Below are positions 32,686 through 43,625 of a DNA stretch of 64,000 bases, in pieces. The notes beneath the pieces were generated by a model. The model saw only the letters and a program-made list of their open reading frames with translations, was not told the DNA's origin and ran no database searches. Numbering within the stretch: the stretch's first letter is position 1; each line of letters begins with the position of its first letter. This DNA comes from Propionibacteriaceae bacterium ZF39 (GTDB lineage: Bacteria > Actinomycetota > Actinomycetes > Propionibacteriales > Propionibacteriaceae): NCBI GenBank assembly GCA_039565995.1, contig CP154795.1, positions 2,666,001 through 2,730,000 on the forward strand, given 5' to 3'. Both the position numbers and the translations under genes were made by a program.

Positions 32686-33249
32686 TCAGGCGCGAGCGGG
32701 CTCGTCGGAGATATCCGTGTGCAGGCGCAATTGCTTGATCCGCACCGATCCGTCCGCGAGCCCGATTTCGCGGTGACTGCCGTCGGGTGCCCACCCGGAC
32801 TCCGTCAGGAACTTCCGCAGGTCGTCGTCGGTGCTGCGGATCCACCAGGTGGCGCGGGTGAAGCCATCGGCGCGCAGCGTGTCGACGCACGCGTTGAGAA
32901 GTCGTGAACCGTGCCCCTGGTTGCGCACGCTCTCCTCGATCAGGAATTCCCCCACGGCCCCGTCCGCACCGGCTTCCGCGTCCGGGTCCTCGCACGGGAT
33001 GGTGCTGGCGAAACCCACCACTCGGTTCTCCGTGTCGACCGCGACGAGAACGCGACAGGCGGCGACCGGGGGGCGCGTGATCGCCTGATGCCAGATCTCG
33101 GTCATGGCGGTGGGCTCGAGCTCAGCGAGCAGGTCAGGCGTATCAGCGAAGTCGGCCTGCCACGCGCGATATTGCAGGTCCGCGATCGAAGCCGCCTCTT
33201 TCGGCAGCGCCAATCGAACGGATTCCGGGCGGGATTCGGCTGAGTTCAC
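32686..33249 (-). CDS. GNAT-family N-acetyltransferase
   Basis: 187 residues with a typical GNAT core: VLVAVDTENRVVGFAS, then EFLIEESVRNQGHGSRLLNACVDTLRADGF (acetyl-CoA loop RNQGHGS) and ATWWIRSTDDDLRKFLTESGWAPDGSHRE. The substrate is unknown. A perfect palindrome lies just upstream of the start. Convergent with dodecin. Confidence 0.88.
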   Translation of the reverse strand: MNSAESRPESVRLALPKEAASIADLQYRAWQADFADTPDLLAELEPTAMTEIWHQAITRPPVAACRVLVAVDTENRVVGFASTIPCEDPDAEAGADGAVGEFLIEESVRNQGHGSRLLNACVDTLRADGFTRATWWIRSTDDDLRKFLTESGWAPDGSHREIGLADGSVRIKQLRLHTDISDEPARA

Positions 33250-33252
33250 CCG

Positions 33253-33270
33253 CGCATGCTAGTGCATGCG
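33253..33270. promoter_or_regulatory. Palindrome upstream of the GNAT gene
   Basis: CGCATGC and GCATGCG form perfect 7-base arms around TAGT, only three bases from the GNAT start codon. It overlaps a possible TAGCAT -10 box, so it may be an operator. Confidence 0.4.
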
Positions 33271-33303
33271 ATCCGGCCGACCGGACCTGGCCGGAATTGG
33301 TTG

Positions 33304-33348
33304 GCGGTCGGTGGCCACGAGTACAGGGATCAGATGACCACCGACCGC
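33304..33348. repeat. 11-base inverted repeat with 23-base spacer
   Basis: GCGGTCGGTGG (33304-33314) and CCACCGACCGC (33338-33348) are perfect complements. They lie in a gene-free stretch (33250-33441) whose composition is more AT-rich than its surroundings. No coding signal is seen there. Confidence 0.6.
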
Positions 33349-33393
33349 TTTCCCAAGAATGACATATTCGAGAGATCCTTATAACAACCTGAA

Positions 33394-33413
33394 CGCCCCC
33401 AAAGATGGGGGCG
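33394..33413. terminator. Terminator-like hairpin after the dapB operon
   Basis: CGCCCCC and GGGGGCG form perfect 7-base arms around a 6-base loop. It lies about 30 bases downstream of the DUF2993 stop (minus strand). Confidence 0.6.
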
Positions 33414-33441
33414 CCAAAGTCCTAACCAAACGGTATTTGAG

Positions 33442-35006
<1,565 letters not shown>

Positions 35007-35025
35007 TCAGGGCTGCCGGGGCGTG

Positions 35026-36381
35026 TCAGATCCAGCGATCGACCAAACGGGTCAGTTTGGCCCGTGCGACGCGCGGACCCACCACGGTGAGCACCGGAGC
35101 GGTGCTGAGGATCGCGCGGGCGGCCGCCTGCACATCGTCCAGGGTCACGGCCTGATAGGTCGCGATGATGTCGTCCAGCGTCCGGTGGTCCCCGAGCAGT
35201 TCGCCGTTGCCGACCCGGCTCATCCGCGCGTCGGCGCCCTCGTGTCCGAGCAGCAGTTGCCCCGTCATCTGGCCCTTGACCCGGCGCAGTTCGGTGTCGG
35301 TGACTCCGTCGGAGATGATGCGGCCGATCTCGTCGCGGACCAGCCCGGCGATCTCGGGCACCCGCGCGGCCGCGCTGCCCCATTCGACCTCGAAACTGCC
35401 GGCATCGGCGTACGCGCCCTCACTCGCATCGATCGAGTACGCCAGCCCGCGCCGCTCCCGCACCTCGACGAACAGGCGCGAGCTCATGCCCCCGCCCAGG
35501 ATCAGGGCGAGCAGGTTGAGCGCGGGCCTGGTTTCGTCGAGTACGCCGGGCTCGCGGAACAACCCCGGCGAGCGGAACGCCATCACGGCCTGGGCGTGTT
35601 CGAAGGGCCGCTGCAGCAGGAGTACGCCCGGCTCGGCCTCCCGGGTGCGGCCGGCGGGGAGCCGGGGGGCGGCGGTATCGGCAGCGACCTTCTCGGCGAA
35701 CGGCACCAGGGACTCGACGAGGTGCTCGTGATCGACCATGCCTGCGGCGGCGACGACGAGGCTGGGGCCGCGATAGTGGCGACGCCAGTAGGACGCGATC
35801 TGGCGGCGCCCCATGGCCTCGATGGACGCGGTCGACCCGATGACATTGCGTTCGAGGGGTGAGCCGGTGAACAGGCGGGCCGAAACGAGCTCCTGGGCGA
35901 GTTCGCCGGGGTCGTCGGCGTGCATCGCGATCTCGTCGAGGATGACGGCGCGTTCGGCCTCGACATCGCTGCTGCGGATCAGCGAGTTGCTGAGCATGTC
36001 GCTGATGACATCGACGGCGACGTCACGGTTGTCCCCGAGCACGCGGGCATGGAAACAGGTGTGTTCCTTGGCCGTGTAGGCGTTGATGTCGCCCCCGACC
36101 TCCTCGATGGCGGCGGAGATGTCTTCCGGCCCACGGCTTCTGGTGCCCTTGAACAGAACATGCTCGAGGAAGTGGGACACCCCGTGGAGGTGGGGTGCTT
36201 CGTGGCGTGATCCGGTGTTGGCGAAAAAGCCCACCGCAAAACTCCGGCTGCCGGCGATCCTTTCGGAAACGACCCGGAGGCCGCCGGGCAGGACGGTTCG
36301 GAGGATGTCCCCCGAGCCCGTCCCACCGACGACCTCCGCAGTCGTCGACGTGGTCGACGGAAGCGATCGTGGCTTGGTCAG
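35026..36381 (-). CDS. M16-family zinc peptidase (mitochondrial processing peptidase-like)
   Basis: Processing-peptidase-like protein of the M16 family encoded next to pnp in many actinobacteria. The inverted zinc motif HFLEH lies in [15 protein letters not shown], with the downstream Glu in [14 protein letters not shown]-terminal M16 domain contains [23 protein letters not shown]. Residues [27 protein letters not shown], needed by the family, lie upstream of the first GTG (36234), and no ATG, GTG or TTG is in frame there. The best start is CTG at 36381, overlapping the pnp stop (CTGA), giving 451 residues. Confidence 0.9.
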   Translation of the reverse strand: MTKPRSLPSTTSTTAEVVGGTGSGDILRTVLPGGLRVVSERIAGSRSFAVGFFANTGSRHEAPHLHGVSHFLEHVLFKGTRSRGPEDISAAIEEVGGDINAYTAKEHTCFHARVLGDNRDVAVDVISDMLSNSLIRSSDVEAERAVILDEIAMHADDPGELAQELVSARLFTGSPLERNVIGSTASIEAMGRRQIASYWRRHYRGPSLVVAAAGMVDHEHLVESLVPFAEKVAADTAAPRLPAGRTREAEPGVLLLQRPFEHAQAVMAFRSPGLFREPGVLDETRPALNLLALILGGGMSSRLFVEVRERRGLAYSIDASEGAYADAGSFEVEWGSAAARVPEIAGLVRDEIGRIISDGVTDTELRRVKGQMTGQLLLGHEGADARMSRVGNGELLGDHRTLDDIIATYQAVTLDDVQAAARAILSTAPVLTVVGPRVARAKLTRLVDRWI

Positions 36382-38609
36382 CTCGCCGACTCCGCAGCCT
36401 CGGCCTCGTCCTCCTCGATCACCGGGACGAGCGACAGCTTGCCCCGATCATCGATATCGGAGATCTCGACCTGGAGCTTCTGGCCGACCGAGACGACGTC
36501 CTCGACGTTCTCCACGCGCTGGCCACCGGCCAGGGCGCGCATCTTGGAGATGTGGAGCAGGCCGTCCTTGCCGGGCAGCAGCGACACGAACGCCCCGAAG
36601 CTGGTGAGCTTCACGACGGTGCCGAGATAGCGCTCGCCCTTCTCCGGCATGGTCGGGTTGGCGATCGCGTTGATCATCGAGCGGGCCGACTCGGCAGCGG
36701 GGCCGTCGGCGGCACCGATATAGATCGTGCCGTCGTCCTCGATCGTGATCTCGGCGCCGGTGTCGTCCTGGATCTGGTTGATCATCTTGCCCTTGGGGCC
36801 GATGACCTCGCCGATCTTGTCGACGGGGATCTTCACCGTGATGATCCGCGGTGCATACGGGCTCATCTCGTCGGGGCGGTCGATGGCCTCGTTCATGACC
36901 TCGAGGATCGTGAGGCGCGCGTCGCGGGCCTGCAGCAGTGCGGCGGCCAGCACGTCGGCGGGGATGCCGTCGAGCTTGGTGTCGAGCTGGAGCGCGGTCA
37001 CGAAGTCCTTGGTGCCGGCGACCTTGAAGTCCATGTCACCCAGCGCGTCCTCGTCACCGAGGATGTCGGTCAGTGCGACATATTCGGTCTTGCCGTCGAC
37101 CTCTTCGCTCATGAGGCCCATGGCGATGCCGGCGACCGGAGCCTTCAGCGGCACACCGGCGTTGAGCAGCGCCAGCGTGGAGGCGCAGACGGAGCCCATC
37201 GAGGTGGAGCCGTTGGAGCCGAGGGCCTCGGAGACCTGGCGGAGGGCGTACGGGAATTCCTCGCGGGTCGGCAGAACCGGCACGAGCGCACGCTCGGCGA
37301 GGGCGCCGTGGCCGATCTCGCGACGCTTCGGCGAACCGACACGACCGGTCTCACCCGTGGAATAGGGCGGGAAGTTGTAGTGGTGCATGTAGCGCTTGGA
37401 GTCTTCCGGCGCCAGCGTGTCGAGCTTCTGCTCCAGGCCCAGCATGTTGAGCGTCGAGATGCCCAGGATCTGGGTCTCGCCGCGCTGGAAGAGCGCCGAT
37501 CCGTGCACGCGCGGGATGATGCCGACCTCGGCGGACAGGGTGCGGATGTCGGCCGGGCCGCGGCCGTCGATGCGCACCTTGTCGGTGAGCGTACGCCGCC
37601 GCACGATCTTCTTGGTCAGCGCCTTGAGAGCGGCACCGAACTCCTTCTCACGATCCGGGAACTGGGACGCGAGCTTCTCGGTGACCTCCTGGCGGATGCC
37701 GTGGGTGGCCTCGTTGCGCTCTTCCTTGCCCGCGATCTGCATCGCCTCGGCGATGCGGTCGCCGGCCTCGGCCTCGACGGCTGCGAACAGGTCGGCGCCA
37801 TAGTCGAGGAAGATCGGGAACTCGGTGGTGTCCTTCGGGAACTGAGCAGCCAGCTCGGCCTGGGCATCGCACAGGGCCTTGATGAACGGCTTGGCAGCGT
37901 CGAGACCCTGGCCGACCACGTCCTCGGTCGGGGCGAGCTTGCCGCTGGCGACCAGGTCCCAGGTCTGCTCGGTCGACTCGGCCTCGACCATCATGATCGC
38001 GACGTCGCCGTCGGCCAGCACGCGGCCGGCCACGACCATGTCGAAGGTGGCGTCCTCGAGCTGCTTGACGGTCGGGAACGCGACCCACTGCTCGTCGATC
38101 AGGGCGATGCGGACACCGCCGATGGGGCCCGAGAACGGCAGGCCGCCGAGCTGGGTCGACATCGAGGCAGCGTTGATGGCGACGACGTCATAGAGCACGT
38201 CGGGGTTGAGGGCCATGACAGTCACGACGACCTGGACCTCGTTGCGCAGGCCCTTGACGAAGGACGGGCGCAGCGGGCGGTCGATCAGGCGGCAGGCGAG
38301 GATGGCGCCTTCGCTGGGGCGGCCCTCACGACGGAAGAACGAGCCGGGGATCCGGCCCGCGGCATACATCCGCTCCTCGACGTCGACGGTCAGCGGGAAG
38401 AAGTCGATGGCGTCACGCGGCGACTTGGCCGCGGTGGTCGCCGAGAGCAGCATCGTGTCGCCGTCGAGATAGACGGCCGCCGAGCCGGCGGCCTGCTTGG
38501 CGAGCAGGCCCGACTCGAAGCGGACGACGTGCTTGCCGAACTTGCCGTTGTCGATGATGGCTTCGGTGAATTTGAGATCAGGTCCCTCCACGGGATTCCT
38601 TTCAGACAT
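36378..38609 (-). CDS. pnp: Polyribonucleotide nucleotidyltransferase (PNPase)
   Basis: 743-residue 3'-5' phosphorolytic exoribonuclease and degradosome component. Two RNase PH domains (first near residues 20-230 with [16 protein letters not shown]; second near 330-560 with [12 protein letters not shown]). A KH domain carries the loop IGPKGK near residue 600. A C-terminal S1 domain starts near [33 protein letters not shown]. The ATG at 38609 ([14 protein letters not shown]) is chosen over longer frames. It is followed in the operon by the M16 peptidase. Confidence 0.97.
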   Translation of the reverse strand: MSERNPVEGPDLKFTEAIIDNGKFGKHVVRFESGLLAKQAAGSAAVYLDGDTMLLSATTAAKSPRDAIDFFPLTVDVEERMYAAGRIPGSFFRREGRPSEGAILACRLIDRPLRPSFVKGLRNEVQVVVTVMALNPDVLYDVVAINAASMSTQLGGLPFSGPIGGVRIALIDEQWVAFPTVKQLEDATFDMVVAGRVLADGDVAIMMVEAESTEQTWDLVASGKLAPTEDVVGQGLDAAKPFIKALCDAQAELAAQFPKDTTEFPIFLDYGADLFAAVEAEAGDRIAEAMQIAGKEERNEATHGIRQEVTEKLASQFPDREKEFGAALKALTKKIVRRRTLTDKVRIDGRGPADIRTLSAEVGIIPRVHGSALFQRGETQILGISTLNMLGLEQKLDTLAPEDSKRYMHHYNFPPYSTGETGRVGSPKRREIGHGALAERALVPVLPTREEFPYALRQVSEALGSNGSTSMGSVCASTLALLNAGVPLKAPVAGIAMGLMSEEVDGKTEYVALTDILGDEDALGDMDFKVAGTKDFVTALQLDTKLDGIPADVLAAALLQARDARLTILEVMNEAIDRPDEMSPYAPRIITVKIPVDKIGEVIGPKGKMINQIQDDTGAEITIEDDGTIYIGAADGPAAESARSMINAIANPTMPEKGERYLGTVVKLTSFGAFVSLLPGKDGLLHISKMRALAGGQRVENVEDVVSVGQKLQVEISDIDDRGKLSLVPVIEEDEAEAAESAS

Positions 38610-39046
38610 GCGATTTCCACCCATGCACGACTGATCCGTCTGTGGAGATCCGGTCTTCGATCGAGGTCTGCGGCCTGCCCGAGGGGGCTGCCCGAAGACC
38701 ACTACCGAGGACCGAGGACTCCCGAATCAGCCGGTCGGGGTGTCATCACGGTGGTGACATTTTTCTGTTGTTCTTGACAGTTGTCTTCAACAATCACGGC
38801 CAATCTACCCGACTTTGTGCCCACGGCCGACTCCGCCGCGAACGCCTGGGCGGCAAGCCTCGGCCCCGACTGTGTCCGCTCACCGTTATCACCATGTCGA
38901 GTGCCGAGACCGCCCGTCAGGGGCTGGGGCTGCCGAGTGAGAGCCACCTGCCCCGAAGCAGTTGGGTGCCGAGGCCTGGGAGCGGATCGGCGGGTGAGAA
39001 CGAGAAGAGCCCCGGGAATCATCCCGGGGCTCTCCTGTGCAAGGAC
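38610..39046. other. Intergenic region between rpsO and pnp
   Basis: 437 bases with no supported gene. It holds the rpsO terminator (39006-39033). A near-perfect 9-base inverted repeat lies at 38741-38759 (TGTCATCAC / GTGGTGACA, one mismatch). An AT-rich stretch at 38757-38800 could hold the pnp promoter on the minus strand. In many bacteria the pnp leader hairpin is an RNase III and PNPase autoregulation site, so the 38741-38759 stem may play that role here. Confidence 0.5.
39006..39033 (-). terminator. rpsO terminator
   Basis: Perfect 12-base arms (AGAGCCCCGGGA and its complement) around a 4-base loop, starting 14 bases after the rpsO stop. Confidence 0.85.
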
Positions 39047-39310
39047 TCAGCGGCGCAGGCCGAGGCGCTTGATCAGCGCACGGTAGTGCTCGATGTCCTG
39101 CTTGGCGACATAGTTGAGCAGGCGACGACGCTGACCGACCATGAGCATCAGCCCACGGCGGGAGTGGTGATCTCCCTTGTGCTCCTTCAGGTGCTCGGTC
39201 AGGTGCGAGATGCGCTTGGTGAGCAGCGCGATCTGCACATCCGGAGAGCCGGTGTCGCCGGGCTTGGTTGCGTACTCTTCAATGATCTTCTGCTTCTCTG
39301 CGGCGTCCAT
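39047..39310 (-). CDS. rpsO: 30S ribosomal protein S15
   Basis: 87 residues. [50 protein letters not shown] is the S15 core that binds 16S rRNA. GAAGGAGAG precedes the ATG. The usual rpsO-pnp order is kept, with a 437-base gap. Confidence 0.98.
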   Translation of the reverse strand: MDAAEKQKIIEEYATKPGDTGSPDVQIALLTKRISHLTEHLKEHKGDHHSRRGLMLMVGQRRRLLNYVAKQDIEHYRALIKRLGLRR

Positions 39311-39505
39311 GAACGCTCTCCTTCCGGTTTCCCGTTGCGCGGCGCCCCCGGAAACGGTTTCGGTGGGGGCTCTTGTTCATCCGCGGCCGTCGTGACGGCA
39401 ACCTGGACACCCTAGCAGCGGAGACAGGCCTCGCCCAAACCGAGGAATATCCGCTTCCCCGCGCGTGGGACGATGGGGATCGAAACGACAGAGAAGGACA
39501 TCTCC

Positions 39506-39964
39506 ATGGCAGAACTCAAGGACCGCCTCCGCGCCGACATGATCGCGAGCATGAAGGCCAAGCAGCCGGACACCACCAAGGTGCTCCGTGCCGTGCTGGC
39601 CGCCATCACCACCGAGGAGGTCTCGGGTGATGCCGCCCACGAGCTGACCGAGGCGCAGGAACAGGCGATTGTGACCAAGCAGGTGCGCCAGCGACGCGAT
39701 TCCGCTGAGGCGTACGCCGCCGGCGGGCGGCAGGATCTCGCCGACGTCGAGCGTGCGGAGGTGGAGATCCTCGAGGCCTATCTGCCGAAGCAGCTCACCG
39801 ACGACGAGCTCAATGCCCTGGTCGAGGCCGAGGTCGCTAACGCCGGCGAGGTGACCATGAAGCAGATGGGCCAGATCATCAAGGCCGTCAATGCCAGGGC
39901 CGCTGGCCGGGCCGATGGCGGCAAGGTCGCCGCGGCCGTGAAGGCACGACTGCAGAAGGGCTGA
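39506..39964 (+). CDS. GatB/YqeY domain protein
   Basis: 152 residues of the YqeY family, related to the tRNA-binding tail of GatB: LKDRLRADMIASMKAKQPDTTKVLRAVLAAI at the N-terminus, EILEAYLPKQLTDDELNALV, and MKQMGQIIKAVNARAAGRADGGKVAAAVK at the end. It probably binds tRNA or assists amidotransferases. The exact role is unknown. GAAGGA precedes the ATG at 39506. Convergent with the glycerophosphodiesterase gene, with stops adjacent. Confidence 0.93.
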   Translation: MAELKDRLRADMIASMKAKQPDTTKVLRAVLAAITTEEVSGDAAHELTEAQEQAIVTKQVRQRRDSAEAYAAGGRQDLADVERAEVEILEAYLPKQLTDDELNALVEAEVANAGEVTMKQMGQIIKAVNARAAGRADGGKVAAAVKARLQKG

Positions 39965-40684
39965 TCAGCCCCTGATCTTCAGTCCCCGGTCCGGGTGATT
40001 GGTGATGACGGCCGCCGGGCCCATCCCGATCACCCGGGCCAGGTGCTCCTCGGAGTTGACCGTCCACGTGTTGACATCGATGCCGGCCACGGCGGCGTAC
40101 TCGATGGCTCCCGGGATCCGCAGGAAGCCGTAGTGCGGGTGGATCGCTGCGGCGCCGAACTCGGCGGCGTACTCCCACGGCAGATAGAGCGGTTCGCTGA
40201 ACAGCAGCCCGATCCGGATTTCAGGGGCGATCTGCTGCACCGTCTTGAGCGTGTAGTGGTTGAACGACGACACGATCACCCGCTCCCCCAGACCGCTCGC
40301 GGCGATGACGTCGAGGGCGGCCTTCTCGATGCCGGGATAGAACTCGACGGAGGTCTTGAGTTCGACGTTCACGCTCATGCGGCCCGGCTTGACAAGGTCG
40401 AGGACGTCGGCGAGCGACGGGATGCCCGTGCCGCGGAAATCGGGTTGGCCGAAGCTGGCGTCGAGGGTGCGGAGTTCCGCGAGCGTACGCCCGGCCACCG
40501 CTCCGGTGGCGTTGGTCGTGCGGTCGAGGGTCTCGTCGTGAATAACCACGACCTCCCCGTCGGCGCTGAGCTGCACATCGAGCTCGATGCCGTCAGCACC
40601 CATCTCCTCGGCGAGGGCGAAGGCGGGCAGGGTGTTCTCCGGCGCGTACGCCGAGGCGCCACGATGGGCCCAGATGGCAGTCAT
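39965..40684 (-). CDS. Glycerophosphodiester phosphodiesterase family protein
   Basis: 239-residue GDPD TIM barrel that hydrolyses glycerophosphodiesters to glycerol-3-phosphate and an alcohol. The first catalytic region is WAHRGASAYAPENTLPAFALAEEMGADGIELDVQLSADGEVVVIHD, with His, Glu and Asp ligands. The ending includes VNTWTVNSEEHLARVIGMGPAAVITNHPD. There is no signal peptide, so it is cytoplasmic. The ATG at 40684 is preferred over 40723. Confidence 0.93.
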   Translation of the reverse strand: MTAIWAHRGASAYAPENTLPAFALAEEMGADGIELDVQLSADGEVVVIHDETLDRTTNATGAVAGRTLAELRTLDASFGQPDFRGTGIPSLADVLDLVKPGRMSVNVELKTSVEFYPGIEKAALDVIAASGLGERVIVSSFNHYTLKTVQQIAPEIRIGLLFSEPLYLPWEYAAEFGAAAIHPHYGFLRIPGAIEYAAVAGIDVNTWTVNSEEHLARVIGMGPAAVITNHPDRGLKIRG

Positions 40685-40715
40685 GTCCCCAGCATTCCAG
40701 CACCCGGTGAACCTG

Positions 40716-40731
40716 CATGACATCTGTCATG
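40716..40731. promoter_or_regulatory. Palindromic operator candidate CATGACATCTGTCATG
   Basis: CATGACA and TGTCATG form perfect 7-base arms around TC, between two divergent genes (glycerophosphodiesterase and CPBP protease). ATGACA-N2-TGTCAT palindromes are the usual form of DesR/NarL-type regulator sites. A NarL-type two-component system lies immediately downstream (41760-43543), so this may be its own site. Confidence 0.55.
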
Positions 40732-40809
40732 TCGGACCCCTGAACTCCTCACGCGAACCCGTGACAGGCGGCACCGGCGACGCGGCCATTTCGGGCAGAC
40801 GCTTGAACC

Positions 40810-41751
40810 ATGACAACGACGCACCCGCAATCCCTACCCCAGGCCCTGACCGAACGTGATCTCCCACCGCACGAATACCAGCAGCGCCTCGCCATCGAGC
40901 GGCCCGCCGTGTGGCGCGGCATCGTGGCGCTGCTCCTGCTGATCATCGGCCTGTTCGTCTTTTCCGCGATCGGCGGTGTCATCGGCACCATGATCGATCT
41001 GGTCACCGGCCGCCTGGACCCGACCCAGCCTCCGGCCGGCGTGACGCCCGCCGTCATCGGCGGCGCGATGGCCGGCCTGGCGATGCTGACGCCCTGGAGC
41101 ATGCTGCTGCAGAAGTGGTTCTTCAAGGTGCCGATGCGATCGCTGCACTCGCTGCGCAATCTCTTCCGGTGGCGGCTGCTCGCCCGCACGGCCCTGATCG
41201 TGGTGCCCCTGTGGGCGGCGTTCCAGTTGCTCTCCCCCGTGCTCATGCCGCAGCCGACAACGACCTATCCCCTGGGCGATGTGATCGCGCTCATCGTGAT
41301 CGCGTTGACCCTCACGCCGCTGCAGTCGGCGGGTGAGGAATATGCCTTCCGCGGCCTGGCGTTCCGCATCGCTGCCTCCTGGGGGCTCGGCCCGCGCAGC
41401 GGCCTGGTGATCGGAATCGTGGTGAGCAGCGCGCTGTTCATGATCGGTCACGCCGCGTTGGATCCGTGGCTCAACCTCTACTACTTCGTGTTCGGGATCA
41501 CCCTCGCGATCATCACCTGGCGCACGGGCGGCATCGAGATCGCTGTCCTCCTGCACGCCGTCAACAACGTGTCCGTGTTCCTGCTCTCGGCGATCATGTC
41601 GTATGACATGAATGCCGGATTCGACCGCTCCGCCGGCGTCGCCAGCCCGGCCATGCTCGTCCCGTGCGCAATGCTGATCCTGATCGCCGGAGTGGTGTGC
41701 TGGCGTACGCGATCGGGTGCCGCCCGCACCGCCCCTGTCACCCGGGGCTGA
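40810..41751 (+). CDS. CPBP-family intramembrane metalloprotease
   Basis: 313 residues with about eight transmembrane segments. The CPBP (Abi) motifs are GEEYAFRGL (EExxxR), then FMIGHAALDPW and LLHAVNNV, which provide the zinc-binding Glu and His residues in the membrane. These proteases act in prenyl-protein-like processing, bacteriocin immunity or signalling. It precedes a sensor kinase by eight bases and so is probably part of its operon and output or input. Confidence 0.88.
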   Translation: MTTTHPQSLPQALTERDLPPHEYQQRLAIERPAVWRGIVALLLLIIGLFVFSAIGGVIGTMIDLVTGRLDPTQPPAGVTPAVIGGAMAGLAMLTPWSMLLQKWFFKVPMRSLHSLRNLFRWRLLARTALIVVPLWAAFQLLSPVLMPQPTTTYPLGDVIALIVIALTLTPLQSAGEEYAFRGLAFRIAASWGLGPRSGLVIGIVVSSALFMIGHAALDPWLNLYYFVFGITLAIITWRTGGIEIAVLLHAVNNVSVFLLSAIMSYDMNAGFDRSAGVASPAMLVPCAMLILIAGVVCWRTRSGAARTAPVTRG

Positions 41752-41759
41752 CTGGCACA

Positions 41760-42941
41760 ATGAGCCCGATGCAGAACTGGCCGGTGACCAACGCACGTCG
41801 CTTCGAGGTGTACGTGCGTTGGTCGCTGTATGTTCTCCTGCTCGCGGTTCCCCTGCAATACGCAGCCATGCTGGTCGGCGGATCCGCCGGGGGTGCCCAG
41901 GGCCGGACGCTCGTCCACTTGGTCACACTCGTGGGGCTGGCCCTGATCCTGACCGCATTCAACGTGCTGGCAGCCAGATGGAGTTTCGACCGGGTGATGC
42001 AGGGGCCTGCACCCGTCCCCCGGAAGTTCGTGGTGTGCTGGGCCATCTCCTGCCTCGCCCTCGCGGCGGGCACGGTGGCGCTTCTGATCCCCGAAACCGC
42101 GATCTTTCTCTGGTATCTCGTCGGCTGCGTGATCGGCGCCGCCTCCCCGTTGATCAGCGCCCGCCGCACGGTGATCATCAGTCTGGTCCTGACCGTGGTC
42201 GCGCTGGCCCTGGCTCTGGCCGTGACGCCGGGTGCACTGGTGGGGCTGGCGTTCTCCCTGATCGTGATCTGGACCGCCTGGTCGATGGGCTGGATGCTTC
42301 GGGTGCTGCGCGAACTCCAGCGGGCCCATGAGGTCGAGACCCAACTCGGGCTCGCCGAGGAGCGGCTGCGGATTTCGAGAGACCTGCACGACGTGTTCGG
42401 ACGTACGCTCGCGACGATCTCGGTGAAGTCCGAACTCGCCGCGGAGCTCTCCCGGCGGGGCCTGCATGAGCGTGCCGCCGATGAGATGGCGCAGATCCGG
42501 CAGATCGCGAACACGGCCGGCGCGGAGGTACGCCGGGTCGTCCGCGGCGAACGGCAGGCCGGCTGGAGCGACGAGATCGAGGGAGCTCGGGCGTTGCTCG
42601 CCTCGGCAGGTATTCGCTGTGTGGTGGCGGGCGAGGATGTGCCGGAGAAGTACGCCGAGACCCTGGCCTGGGTCATCCGTGAGGGGGTCACCAATGTGTT
42701 GCGGCACTCCCGCGCAACGCAGGTGAGCATCACGACCGCCGTCGAGCCCGACGAGGTCGCGCTGACGCTGACCAATGACGGCGCTCGCGGAACCGGGGCG
42801 GCCGGGGAATCCACGGGCACCGGCCTCGTGGCCATGGCGGACCGCCTGCGTGGGGTCGGCGGCCGGATCGAACACCAACAGGACGGCGACTGGTTCGTGC
42901 TGACCGCTTCCATGCCTCTGCCCCAGGAGGTGCCCGCATGA
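41760..42941 (+). CDS. NarL-type sensor histidine kinase (DesK-like)
   Basis: 393 residues. Six hydrophobic segments in the first 200 residues are followed by a HisKA_3 dimerisation domain: RISRDLHDVFGRTLATISVKSELA, with the phospho-His in the DLHD motif near residue 211. A HATPase domain follows (N box REGVTNVLRHSRATQ, G box GTGLVAMADRLRGVGG). The response regulator ATG overlaps its stop. Membrane-state sensing, as in DesK, is suggested only by architecture. Confidence 0.92.
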   Translation: MSPMQNWPVTNARRFEVYVRWSLYVLLLAVPLQYAAMLVGGSAGGAQGRTLVHLVTLVGLALILTAFNVLAARWSFDRVMQGPAPVPRKFVVCWAISCLALAAGTVALLIPETAIFLWYLVGCVIGAASPLISARRTVIISLVLTVVALALALAVTPGALVGLAFSLIVIWTAWSMGWMLRVLRELQRAHEVETQLGLAEERLRISRDLHDVFGRTLATISVKSELAAELSRRGLHERAADEMAQIRQIANTAGAEVRRVVRGERQAGWSDEIEGARALLASAGIRCVVAGEDVPEKYAETLAWVIREGVTNVLRHSRATQVSITTAVEPDEVALTLTNDGARGTGAAGESTGTGLVAMADRLRGVGGRIEHQQDGDWFVLTASMPLPQEVPA

Positions 42942-43543
42942 TCCGGGTGTTGTTGGCCGACGACGAGAACCTCATCCGCGATGCGCTCGCCGGGTTGCTG
43001 GGGCTCGAGGAGGACATCGAGGTCGTGGCGCGCGCCGCATCGGGGGCTGAGGCCCTGGCCGCGGCGATGAAGCATCGGCCCGATGTCGCGTTGTTGGACC
43101 TGCAGATGCCCGAACCGGACGGCATCGCGGTGGCGCAGCGACTGGCCACGGACCTGCCCGACTGTCGCTGCATCATCGTCACGTCACACGGTCGGCCGGG
43201 CTATCTGAAGTCGGCGCTGGCCGCTGGCGTGCGGGGGTTCCTGCCCAAGACGGTGTCGGCGACGACCCTGGCAAATGTGGTGCGAAGCGTCGCGGCCGGG
43301 GGTCGTCACGTGGATCCGGAGCTGGCGGCCGAGGCCATCGGCGCGGGCGATTCCCCCCTATCACCCCGAGAAGCCGACGTGCTGGCGTACGCGCGCGATG
43401 GCGCGCCGGTCGACGAGATCGCTGTGCGGGCGGCCCTGTCCAAGGGGACGGTACGCAACTATCTGTCCGCGGCCGTCGCCAAGCTCGGCGCGACCAATCG
43501 GCATGAGGCTGTTCGGATCGCCACGGACCGTGGCTGGATCTGA
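42938..43543 (+). CDS. LuxR/NarL-family response regulator (DesR-like)
   Basis: 201 residues: receiver (LLADDENLIRDAL, phospho-Asp in VALLDLQMPEPDG, Lys in GFLPKTVS) and a LuxR HTH (LSPREADVLAYARDGAPVDEIAVRAALSKGTVRNYLSAAVAKLGATNRHEAVRIA). It is coupled to the kinase by a 4-base overlap. It probably binds the ATGACA-type palindrome at 40716-40731. Confidence 0.95.
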   Translation: MIRVLLADDENLIRDALAGLLGLEEDIEVVARAASGAEALAAAMKHRPDVALLDLQMPEPDGIAVAQRLATDLPDCRCIIVTSHGRPGYLKSALAAGVRGFLPKTVSATTLANVVRSVAAGGRHVDPELAAEAIGAGDSPLSPREADVLAYARDGAPVDEIAVRAALSKGTVRNYLSAAVAKLGATNRHEAVRIATDRGWI

Positions 43544-43564
43544 GTCCTTCGCGACAGAATTAAA

Positions 43565-43609
43565 GACGGCCCGTGCCGGGGTTCAAGGACTCACCCGGCA
43601 CGAGCCGTC
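43565..43609. terminator. Bidirectional terminator
   Basis: A long imperfect hairpin (GACGGC..GTGCCGGG paired with CCCGGCAC..GCCGTC) between the convergent response regulator and phasin-like genes. Confidence 0.7.
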
Positions 43610-43625
43610 GGACTGTGAAGAAGCG

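Noticed and set aside
36195-38777. 860-codon plus-strand frame opposite pnp and the M16 gene
   Set aside because: Shadow of pnp, which has all its catalytic and RNA-binding motifs on the minus strand.
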